A stretch of 64,000 nucleotides of DNA, from the NCBI RefSeq assembly GCF_018139985.1, contig NZ_JAGSOU010000004.1, positions 124,001-188,000 of the forward strand. The letters run 5' to 3'. The notes under the pieces were generated by a model that made no database searches, was not told the DNA's origin, and saw only the letters and a program-made list of their open reading frames with translations. Below are positions 47,999 to 55,306 of this stretch, piece after piece. Within the stretch, counting starts at the first letter, position 1, and each line of letters starts with the position of its first letter. Source of the stretch: Actibacterium sp. MT2.3-13A (GTDB lineage Bacteria > Pseudomonadota > Alphaproteobacteria > Rhodobacterales > Rhodobacteraceae). A program made the translations under genes and the position numbers.

Positions 47999-49435
47999 TC
48001 AGCGTGACGCGCCGGGCTTGCTGCTGAAATGGCCGGCACCGGACAGGCCGCCGGCCACCTGCTCCGTCGCCTCCTCGGTCAGTTCCTCGGGCAGCACCAG
48101 GTTCAGCACGATGGCGATCAGGGCGGCGGGCAGAAGCCCGCTGGTCATCAGGATGCGTGCGGTGTCGGGCAGGTGCTGTACCGCGCCGGGCTCCAGTTGC
48201 AGGCCCAGCCCCACCGACAGCGCGATGGCGAAGATCACCATGTTGCGGCGGTTCCAGTCCACGTCCGACAGCATCGAGATGCCCGCGGCCACCACCATGC
48301 CGAACATCACGATCACGCCGCCGCCCAGCACCTCGATCGGCACGGTGCGGATCACGCCGCCCACCTTGGGCACCAACCCGCAGATGATCAGGAAGATCGC
48401 GCCCACGGTCACCACATGGCGGCTCATAACGCCGGTCATGGCGATCAGACCCACGTTCTGGCTGAAGGAGGTGTTGGGCAGCCCGCCAAAGACCCCCGCG
48501 ATCGCGGTGCCGAGCCCGTCGGCATAGGTGGCGCCGGAGATTTCCCTGTCGGTCGCCTCGCGGTCGGCGCCGCCCTTGGTGATGCCCGAGACGTCGCCCA
48601 CCGTCTCGATCGCCGAGATGAAGGCCATCAGGCAGAAGCCGATCACCGCGGCGGCTGAGAATTCGAACCCGTATCTGAAGGGCTGCGGCAGCGAAAAGGC
48701 CGCGGCGCGGGTCCAGGATCCGGTAATCGCCTCCACCGACAGGATGCCCACCGCGATCGCATAGACATAGCCCACCAGAAGCCCCACCAGCACCGCCGAG
48801 ATCGACAGCATCCCTCGGGCGAAGAACTTCAGTCCCAGCGTGACGAAGATCACCACCAGCGCCGCCGACCAGTTCAGCAGGCTGCCGTATTCCGGCGTGC
48901 CGATCGCGGGCACCCCGCCCGCGGCATACTGGATGCCGACCTTGACCAGCGCGAGCCCGATCATCGTGACCACCAGGCCGGTGACCAGCGGCGGCAGGGC
49001 GAAGCGGATCCGGCCGATGACCGAGCCCAGCGCGGCGTGGAATATCCCGCCGATGACCACCCCGCCGAACAGTGCCGCCAGCGCGTCCACCCCCTTGCCC
49101 GCCACCAGCGGGATCATCACCGGCAGAAAGGCGAAGCTGGTGCCCTGCACGATCGGAAGCGCGGCGCCGACCGGGCCGACGGTCACGGTCTGCAACAGCG
49201 TGGCCACGCCCGCGAACAGCATCGACATCTGGATCATGTAGAGCAGTTCGGGAAAGTCGGGCGAGTTCGAGCCGAAGCCGAACCCGGCCGCCCCGGCCAC
49301 GATGATCGCAGGCGTGACGTTCGACACGAACATCGCCATCACATGCTGGATACCCAGCGGAATGGCCTTGGCCAGTGGCGGGGTGTAGTTGGGATCGCGC
49401 AGCTGTTCCGGCGTCCCGATGGAAGTGTCTGCCAT
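47999..49435 (-). CDS. NCS2-family purine (urate/xanthine) permease
   Basis: 478 aa with about 14 hydrophobic segments. Uracil-xanthine permease family: LAKAIPLGIQHVMAMFVSNVTPAIIV, QTVTVGPVGAALPIVQGTSFAFLP and the signature region FGGLPNTSFSQNVGLIAMTGVMSR. Bacterial members import xanthine, urate or uracil with protons. Its position at the end of the puuE-allA run makes urate or xanthine the likely cargo. The ATG at 49435 precedes a hydrophilic start (MADTSIGTPEQLRD). A likely operon runs from 51388 to 47999. Confidence 0.92.
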   Translation of the reverse strand: MADTSIGTPEQLRDPNYTPPLAKAIPLGIQHVMAMFVSNVTPAIIVAGAAGFGFGSNSPDFPELLYMIQMSMLFAGVATLLQTVTVGPVGAALPIVQGTSFAFLPVMIPLVAGKGVDALAALFGGVVIGGIFHAALGSVIGRIRFALPPLVTGLVVTMIGLALVKVGIQYAAGGVPAIGTPEYGSLLNWSAALVVIFVTLGLKFFARGMLSISAVLVGLLVGYVYAIAVGILSVEAITGSWTRAAAFSLPQPFRYGFEFSAAAVIGFCLMAFISAIETVGDVSGITKGGADREATDREISGATYADGLGTAIAGVFGGLPNTSFSQNVGLIAMTGVMSRHVVTVGAIFLIICGLVPKVGGVIRTVPIEVLGGGVIVMFGMVVAAGISMLSDVDWNRRNMVIFAIALSVGLGLQLEPGAVQHLPDTARILMTSGLLPAALIAIVLNLVLPEELTEEATEQVAGGLSGAGHFSSKPGASR

Positions 49436-49487
49436 CTCGGGTCTCCCTGTTGTCGTTGTGCAGACGGCCGCCTTTTGGCGGCTCATT

Positions 49488-49976
49488 TCATTTTTCGATG
49501 ATGTAGGGGGCGTCGAACCAGTGCTCCTGCAGGTTGGGCCCCGGTCCGATGCGGTCGACAACGACGAAGCGGCCATCCGTGTCCAGCGGCGTCAGCACGC
49601 CGTGCCAGGTGCCGCGATGCAGGTTCACCGCCTGCCCCGGCTGCACCATGAAGGCGTGCAGCGCGCCCGGCGCCCCGCCCGCGTCATCGGCCACCACCAC
49701 CACGAACCGCGCCCCGTCGAGCGGGATGAAGGCCTGGCTGCCCGCGGGATGGCGCTCGACCATCTCGACGGTCAGGGGCAGCTGCCGCGCTGTCGCGTCG
49801 AACAGGCTGATGCCCGCGCGCCCGCCTGAGAAATCGAGTTTGGCCAGATCGTTATGCCGTCCGCAAAGCCCCTGGTTGATGATCCTGTCCGGCGCGCCGC
49901 GCGCCTCGATCACATCGCCATAGGGGGCGAAGCCCTCGGCCGTCAGGGGCCGGGTTCGCAGGCGGCGCGCGGTCAC
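49488..49976 (-). CDS. allA: Ureidoglycolate lyase
   Basis: 162 aa, the usual AllA length. Splits (S)-ureidoglycolate into glyoxylate and urea. Family blocks are LTAEGFAPYGDVIEA, MVERHPAGSQAFIPLDGARFVVVVA, FMVQPGQAVNLHRGTWHGVLTPL and the end VVDRIGPGPNLQEHWFD. The glyoxylate it makes is the substrate of the neighbouring BhcC/BhcA. It starts within the stop of the allantoinase/OHCU decarboxylase gene (4-base overlap) and is 52 bases upstream of the permease. Confidence 0.95.
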   Translation of the reverse strand: MTARRLRTRPLTAEGFAPYGDVIEARGAPDRIINQGLCGRHNDLAKLDFSGGRAGISLFDATARQLPLTVEMVERHPAGSQAFIPLDGARFVVVVADDAGGAPGALHAFMVQPGQAVNLHRGTWHGVLTPLDTDGRFVVVDRIGPGPNLQEHWFDAPYIIEK

Positions 49977-51388
49977 GGCAGCAGGTCCTTCAGCCGCAGC
50001 TCCGCGATGCGCTCGACCTGGCGGCAGGCCTCGGCGAACTCGGTCGCGCGGTCGCTGCCGATGCGGCGCTCAAACGCTGCGCGGATCGAAGGCTTGTCGT
50101 GGTCGCGCACCGCGATGATGAAGGGGAAGCCGTGTTTTTCGGCATAGGAGGCATTGAGGCGCTGGAAGGTTTCGCGCTCCGCGTCGGTCAGGGCGTCGAG
50201 CCCCGCGCCCGACTGCTCGGCGGTCGACTCCGCCGTCAGCCGGCCGGCGGCGGCCAGTTTCCCGGCAAGGTCGGGATGGGCGGTCAGCACGCCCAGACGC
50301 TCCGCCTCGCTGGCAGAGCGGAAAACGCGGGAAAGCGCATTGTGCAGCCCGATGGCGCTGTCATGCGCGGGACCGAGTTCGAGGTCATAGGCGCGTTCGG
50401 CGATCCAGGAGGAATGCTCGAACACGCCGCCGAAGCGCGCCACGAAGGTTTCGCGCCCCATCTGCGAGGGGCGCTCGAAATGCACCGGCGGGTGGGTCTT
50501 CTGCCAGTGCCGGGCGATGTCGATGCGGCGCGCGACCCAGACATCGGGCTTGGAGGCGACGTCATCGAGGAACCGGCGCAACGCCATCACCCGCCCCGGT
50601 CGGCCCGCCAGCCGGCAATGCAGCCCGATCGACAGCATCCTGGGCGCGCCGTTCAGCCCCTCGGCATAAAGCGCGTCGAAACTGTCGCGCAGATAGGCGA
50701 AGAACTGGTCGCCCGAGTTGAAGCCCTGCGGGGTGGCAAAGCGCATGTCGTTGCAGTCGAGCGTGTAGGGCAGGATGAGCTGGTCGCGGTCCCCCACCCG
50801 CACCCAATAGGGCAGGTCGTCGGCGTAGGAATCGGCCACATAGTCGAAGCCCCCCTCCTCGGCCGCCAGCGCCACCGTGTGCTCCGAGCAGCGCCCGGTG
50901 TACCAGCCGCGCGGGCGCGCCCCGGTGACCTCGGCGTGCAGGCGGATGGCCTCGGCCATGTCGGCGCGCTCGGCCTCACGGGTGTGATCCTTGTAGTCGA
51001 TCCATTTCAGCCCGTGGCTGGCGATCTCCCAGCCTGCGTCCTGCATGGCGCGGACCTGCTCGGGGCTGCGGGCGAGCGCGCTCGCCACGCCGTAGACGGT
51101 GACGGGCATGGCGTATTCGCGGAACAGCCGATGCAGCCGCCAGAACCCCGCGCGTGCGCCGTATTCGTAGATCGATTCCATGTTCCAGTGGCGCTGCCCC
51201 GGCCAGGGCGCGGCGCCCACGATCTCGGACAGGAACGCTTCGGAGGCCGCGTCGCCGTGCAGGACGCAGTTCTCGCCGCCTTCCTCGTAATTGATCACGA
51301 ATTGCACGGCGATCCTGGCCCCGTCGGGCCATTTCGGATCGGGGGGATTGGCCCCGTATCCGCGCATGTCACGGGGATAGCGCGTCAC
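49973..51388 (-). CDS. puuE: Bifunctional allantoinase (PuuE type) / OHCU decarboxylase (UraD)
   Basis: 471 aa fusion. Residues 1 to about 305 form a polysaccharide-deacetylase-like PuuE domain (MRGYGANPPDPKWPDGARIAVQFVINYEEGGE, ASHGLKWIDYKDHT, GWYTGRCSEHTVALAAEEG), hydrolysing allantoin to allantoate without the classical dinuclear metal amidohydrolase fold. The last 160 residues form UraD (PSQMGRETFVARFGGVFEHSSWIAERAY, LGVLTAHPDLAGKLAA, HGFPFIIAVRDHDKPSI), which decarboxylates OHCU to (S)-allantoin. Fusion of consecutive steps suggests channelling. It overlaps allA by 4 bases. Confidence 0.94.
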   Translation of the reverse strand: MTRYPRDMRGYGANPPDPKWPDGARIAVQFVINYEEGGENCVLHGDAASEAFLSEIVGAAPWPGQRHWNMESIYEYGARAGFWRLHRLFREYAMPVTVYGVASALARSPEQVRAMQDAGWEIASHGLKWIDYKDHTREAERADMAEAIRLHAEVTGARPRGWYTGRCSEHTVALAAEEGGFDYVADSYADDLPYWVRVGDRDQLILPYTLDCNDMRFATPQGFNSGDQFFAYLRDSFDALYAEGLNGAPRMLSIGLHCRLAGRPGRVMALRRFLDDVASKPDVWVARRIDIARHWQKTHPPVHFERPSQMGRETFVARFGGVFEHSSWIAERAYDLELGPAHDSAIGLHNALSRVFRSASEAERLGVLTAHPDLAGKLAAAGRLTAESTAEQSGAGLDALTDAERETFQRLNASYAEKHGFPFIIAVRDHDKPSIRAAFERRIGSDRATEFAEACRQVERIAELRLKDLLP

Positions 51389-51536
51389 GTTCCGGTCTCC
51401 TTCTGCTCATTTCGTTGTAGGGCAGGATAATGGCTTTTTCTTTCTGTAAATTTTTGAAGGAGCTATAGGGAAGAACACGGTGTCAGCGGGCGCCGCGCCC
51501 GGCAATATGCCCGCGAACGCGTCACGGAGAGAGCCT

Positions 51537-51890
51537 ATGGCCGGATATTTGACCACCCATGTTCTGGACACCGCCCGCGGATGCCCCGCGCAGGGGCTGC
51601 GGATCGAGCTGTATCGCATCGAGGGCGCGCAGCGCACCCATCTGCGCACGCTGACGACCAATACCGACGGGCGCACGGACGCGCAGATCCTGCCCGAGGC
51701 CGAATTCGCGCCCGGCACCTATGAACTGGTCTTTCACGCCGGCGCCTATCTGGACGCCAGCGGCGCCGCGCCGGAAAGCCCGCGCTTTCTGGACGTGATC
51801 CCGATCCGCTTCGGCATGTCGGAGGCGGCGCATTACCATGTGCCGCTGCTGCTGTCGCCCTTCGGCTATTCGACCTATCGGGGGAGTTGA
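51537..51890 (+). CDS. uraH: 5-hydroxyisourate hydrolase
   Basis: 117 aa transthyretin-related protein. Hydrolyses 5-hydroxyisourate to OHCU, between PuuD and UraD. The start [27 protein letters not shown] with the catalytic histidine, the RTDAQILPE segment and the closing [18 protein letters not shown] (the signature YRGS) are diagnostic. The ATG at 51537 has an ACGGAGAG site. The gene is divergent from puuE with a 148-base gap that contains an AT-rich stretch, a reasonable place for shared control. Confidence 0.96.
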   Translation: MAGYLTTHVLDTARGCPAQGLRIELYRIEGAQRTHLRTLTTNTDGRTDAQILPEAEFAPGTYELVFHAGAYLDASGAAPESPRFLDVIPIRFGMSEAAHYHVPLLLSPFGYSTYRGS

Positions 51891-51986
51891 GGCCGTTGAT
51901 CCGTTCAGCCGGCCACACATTCTACAGAGGGCCGGATTGCGCCCCGGGCGGAACCAAGTCACGGCCGGTCACAAAGGCCGCCCCAT

Positions 51987-52895
51987 CTACACCCCCGCCA
52001 TCGCCGCCGCGATGTGCTCGGCCATGAAGTCGATGAACAGCCGCGTCTTGGGGTCCTGCCGGCGGCGGTGGATGAACAGGCAGCCCATCTGCACCGGCAC
52101 CGGCGGCGTATCCTCCAGCACCGGCACCAGCCGGCCGGCCTTCAGGTGATGGGCCACCTCGAACACCGGCTTCAGGATGATCCCGTGCCCCTCCAGTGCC
52201 CAGCCGGTCAGCACATCTCCGTCGTCGGATTCGAACGGCCCGGTCACGGCGAAGCGCTTGACGCCCTCCGGCGTCTCCAACGGCCACTGGAACTCGGACG
52301 CGCCGGGATAGCGCAGGTTCAGACAGTCGTGGCGGCCATCGGTCAGCGCCCCCGGCGTCTCCGGCCAGCCCTTGCGCGCCAGATACTCGGGCGCGGCGCA
52401 AAGCACCCGCGGGCAATCGGCGATCTTGCGCATCCGCAGTGCCGAATCCTCGGGCACGCCGAGGAAGAACGCCACGTCCAGCCCCTCCGCCGCGAGGTCG
52501 AGCTTGCGGTCGGACAGGCGCAGGCGGATGTCGATCAGCGGATAGGCCGCCTTGAAGGCCGGCACCCTCGGCGCGATCAGCCGCCGCCCCAGCCCCAGCG
52601 GCGCCGCGACATAGAGCGAGCCGCGCGGCATCAGGGTGACGTTGTTGATCTCGGCCTCGGCCTCGTCCACGGCCTCCAGGATCTTGCAGGCGCCGCGATA
52701 GAACAGGTTGCCCTGCTCGGTCGGGTTCAGCATGCGGGTGGTGCGCTGGAACAGGCGGACGTTGAGATGCTCCTCCAGCTGCGAGATCCGCGCCGAGGCC
52801 ACCGCCGCCGAGATCCGCAGATCGCGCGCCGCCGCCGACATGCTGCCCAGTTCATAGACCCGGACGAAGGTCTTGACGTTATCGAGATAGGCCAT
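51987..52895 (-). CDS. LysR-family regulator, probably of purine genes
   Basis: 302 aa. The helix-turn-helix start is VKTFVRVYELGSMSAAARDLRISAAVASARISQLEEHLNVRLFQRTTR, and the effector domain carries PRGSLYVAAPLGLGRRLIAPRVPAF. It is divergent from puuD with a 104-base gap, the usual position of a LysR gene relative to its target, so control of puuD and perhaps the other purine genes is a reasonable inference. The ligand is unknown. It is convergent with uraH. Confidence 0.9.
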   Translation of the reverse strand: MAYLDNVKTFVRVYELGSMSAAARDLRISAAVASARISQLEEHLNVRLFQRTTRMLNPTEQGNLFYRGACKILEAVDEAEAEINNVTLMPRGSLYVAAPLGLGRRLIAPRVPAFKAAYPLIDIRLRLSDRKLDLAAEGLDVAFFLGVPEDSALRMRKIADCPRVLCAAPEYLARKGWPETPGALTDGRHDCLNLRYPGASEFQWPLETPEGVKRFAVTGPFESDDGDVLTGWALEGHGIILKPVFEVAHHLKAGRLVPVLEDTPPVPVQMGCLFIHRRRQDPKTRLFIDFMAEHIAAAMAGV

Positions 52896-52999
52896 CGCGC
52901 ATTCTTAGGTTTTTCTTGAAGCAGTTAGGCATTTTTCCCCAATGCCGTGCAATCCTGGATTTTGCTAGCCTGCCCGCAACGATTTCAGTGGAGAGACCC

Positions 53000-54259
53000 A
53001 TGTTCGACCTGGCACTCATCTGGGACTGGCTGGCCTTCGTGGTGCGCTGGCTGCATGTGATCACCGCCATCGCCTGGATCGGCTCATCCTTCTATTTCAT
53101 CGCGCTCGACCTCGGGCTGCGCAAGGCGCCCGACCTGCCGCCCGGCGCGCATGGCGAGGAATGGCAGGTGCATGGCGGGGGCTTCTACCACATCCGCAAG
53201 TTCCTGGTCGCGCCCGAGCGCATGCCGGAGCATCTGACCTGGTTCAAATGGGAAAGCTATTCGACCTGGCTGTCGGGCGCGGCGCTGTTGATGATCGTCT
53301 ACTGGGCGGGGGCGGAGCTGTATCTCATCGACCTGAACAAGGTCGAGCTGAGCCTGTGGCAGGGCATCGCCATTTCCGCCGCGTCGCTGACCGTGGGCTG
53401 GATCGTCTACGATTTCCTGTGCAAGTCGGGGCTGGGCGAGAGGCCCACCGTGCTGATGCTGCTGCTGTTCGCGCTGCTGGTCGCGATGGGCTGGGGCTAC
53501 AACCAGATCTTCACCGGGCGGGCGATGATGCTGCATCTGGGCGCCTTCACCGCCACGGTGATGTCGGCCAACGTGTTCTTCGTCATCATCCCCAACCAGA
53601 AGATCGTGGTCGCGGACCTGAAGGCCGGGCGCGCGCCCGACCCGAAATACGGGCGCATCGCCAAGCTGCGCTCGACCCACAACAACTACCTGACGCTGCC
53701 GGTGCTGTTCCTGATGCTCAGCAACCATTACCCGCTGGCCTTCGCGACCCAGTACAACTGGGTGATCGCGGCGCTGGTGTTCCTGATGGGGGTGACGATC
53801 CGGCACTATTTCAACACGTTGCACGCCCGCAAGGGCAACCCGCGCTGGACCTGGGCCGCGACCGCCGCGCTGTTCCTGGCGATCGTCTGGCTCTCGTCCG
53901 CGCCGATGCAGCAGGACAGCTACGAGACCTCCGAGGCCCGCGCCCTGACCCCGACGGAACAGGTCTTCGCCAGCGCCGAAGGGTTCGAGGAGGTGAGCAA
54001 CATCATCCCCGGCCGCTGCTCCATGTGCCACGGGCGCGAGCCGGGCTATGACGGCATCCGGCTCGCGCCCCGGAGCGTGCTGCTGGAGACCCCGGCCGAC
54101 ATCGCCCGCCACGCGCGCCAGATCTATCTTCAGGCCGGCGCCAGCCACGCGATGCCGCCGGCCAACGTCAGCTGGATGGAACCCGAAGAGCGCGCGGCCG
54201 TCGTCAACTGGTATCGCGCGGCGACGCGTGGGGCGACGCGCCGACTGGCCCGGAACTGA
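53000..54259 (+). CDS. puuD: Membrane urate hydroxylase PuuD with C-terminal cytochrome c domain
   Basis: 419 aa. Oxidises urate to 5-hydroxyisourate, replacing soluble uricase. The N-terminal membrane part (about eight helices: VVRWLHVITAIAWIGSSFYFIALD, ESYSTWLSGAALLMIVYW, MLLLFALLVAMGWGYNQIF, AFTATVMSANVFFVIIPNQK) belongs to the urate oxidase N-terminal family, with histidines that can bind haem. A C-terminal domain has one CSMCH haem c site (about residue 345) and a late methionine (HAMPPANVSWM). Electrons probably pass to the respiratory chain. The ATG at 53000 follows TGGAGAG. Confidence 0.95.
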   Translation: MFDLALIWDWLAFVVRWLHVITAIAWIGSSFYFIALDLGLRKAPDLPPGAHGEEWQVHGGGFYHIRKFLVAPERMPEHLTWFKWESYSTWLSGAALLMIVYWAGAELYLIDLNKVELSLWQGIAISAASLTVGWIVYDFLCKSGLGERPTVLMLLLFALLVAMGWGYNQIFTGRAMMLHLGAFTATVMSANVFFVIIPNQKIVVADLKAGRAPDPKYGRIAKLRSTHNNYLTLPVLFLMLSNHYPLAFATQYNWVIAALVFLMGVTIRHYFNTLHARKGNPRWTWAATAALFLAIVWLSSAPMQQDSYETSEARALTPTEQVFASAEGFEEVSNIIPGRCSMCHGREPGYDGIRLAPRSVLLETPADIARHARQIYLQAGASHAMPPANVSWMEPEERAAVVNWYRAATRGATRRLARN

Positions 54260-54265
54260 CCCCGC

Positions 54266-55186
54266 CTAGGCCACCACGGCGACCTCGGGCGCGGTGTTCT
54301 TCAGGATGCCGCAGATCAGCGCCGCCAGCGCCCGGAACTCCGCCTCGCGCGCGGTCTGTCGCCGCCAGACCATGCCGATAGTGCGCGACGGCGCGGCGCC
54401 CTTGAGGGGGCGGGCCACCACGATATCCTGATGCGCGACCTCGGATTTCACATAGAGCGCGGGCATCAGGGAAATCCCCATCCCCATCGCCACCATCTGC
54501 CGCAGCGTGTCGAGGCTGGTGCCCTCGTAGTCATGCGACAGCTCGGCCCCGTATTCGTCGCACAGCCCGCGCACCTGTTCATACAGCTTGTGACCGGGTT
54601 CGAGCGACAGGATCGTCTCGCCGCGCAATTGGCCCGGATCGACGCTCGCCCCCGCCGCGAGACGGTGATCGCGGGGCGCCACGACGTGGATGGGCTCGCG
54701 GAAAAGCGGCAGGCTGGCCAGCTCCCCCCGGTTCAGCGGCAAGGGAAAGAACAGCAGGTCCAGCGTTCCGTCCTCGATCCCGCGCAGCAGCATCTGCGGC
54801 AGGCCCTCGCGCATGTAGAGGCCCAGCCGGGGGTGGGTCTCATGCAGGTCGGGCACGATCAGCGGCAGGAAATAGGAGCCCAGCGACTGCACCACGCCGA
54901 TGCGGATCGTGCCCTCCAGCATCGCCTGCCCCGATTTGGCCAAGGCGCGGATCTCGTCGATCTCGCGCAGCACCAGACGACCGCGTTCGGCGATCCGGGC
55001 GCCGATGGGTGTCAGCAGCACCCGCGTCCGGCTGCGCTCGACCAGCTGCACGCCGAGTTTCTGCTCCAACTCCTTGAGCTGGGCGCTGAGCGTGGGCTGG
55101 GTGACATGGCAAGCCTCGGCCGCGCGGCGGAAATGCAGGAAATCGGCCACGGCCACGAGATAGCGCAGTTGCTGGAAACTCGGCAT
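54266..55186 (-). CDS. OxyR-like LysR regulator lacking the peroxidatic cysteine
   Basis: 306 aa. The DNA-binding domain (QQLRYLVAVADFLHFRRAAEACHVTQPTLSAQLKELEQKLGVQLVERSR) and effector fold (TSLDTLRQMVAMGMGISLMPALYV, SRTIGMVWR) align with OxyR along the whole length. In E. coli OxyR Cys199 and Cys208 lie nine residues apart; here the equivalent positions are Lys200 (EPGHKLYEQ) and Cys209 (RGLCDEYG). Without the first cysteine, disulphide activation cannot occur in the usual way. It is divergent from the mrp operon, 120 bases apart. Either a non-peroxide OxyR paralogue or a repressor-only form. Confidence 0.9.
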   Translation of the reverse strand: MPSFQQLRYLVAVADFLHFRRAAEACHVTQPTLSAQLKELEQKLGVQLVERSRTRVLLTPIGARIAERGRLVLREIDEIRALAKSGQAMLEGTIRIGVVQSLGSYFLPLIVPDLHETHPRLGLYMREGLPQMLLRGIEDGTLDLLFFPLPLNRGELASLPLFREPIHVVAPRDHRLAAGASVDPGQLRGETILSLEPGHKLYEQVRGLCDEYGAELSHDYEGTSLDTLRQMVAMGMGISLMPALYVKSEVAHQDIVVARPLKGAAPSRTIGMVWRRQTAREAEFRALAALICGILKNTAPEVAVVA

Positions 55187-55200
55187 CGGGCGCCTTTCTG

Positions 55201-55224
55201 ATAGTTTATTTCTACCAAAGATAG
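55201..55224. promoter_or_regulatory. Candidate OxyR-type ATAG repeat in the oxyR-mrpA gap
   Basis: ATAG-N7-CTAC then CAAAG and ATAG. Three of the four tetramers of an OxyR target (ATAG-N7-CTAT repeated) are matched or nearly so, but the spacing between the halves is 5 rather than 7 bases and the last CTAT is absent. It lies 15 bases from the regulator start and 83 from mrpA. Treat as a weak autoregulatory candidate. Confidence 0.35.
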
Positions 55225-55306
55225 CATTTGTTTCGATTGGAACAATGTCTTGGCCGCGCATACCTCCCTCCTGCGCCACGAGCGCGCGGCAGGACGGGGG
55301 ACGGGC

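Noticed and set aside
55201-55224. A standard OxyR binding site in the regulator-mrpA gap
   Set aside because: Half-site spacing is 5 instead of 7 and the fourth tetramer is missing, so it is listed only as a weak candidate, not as a site.
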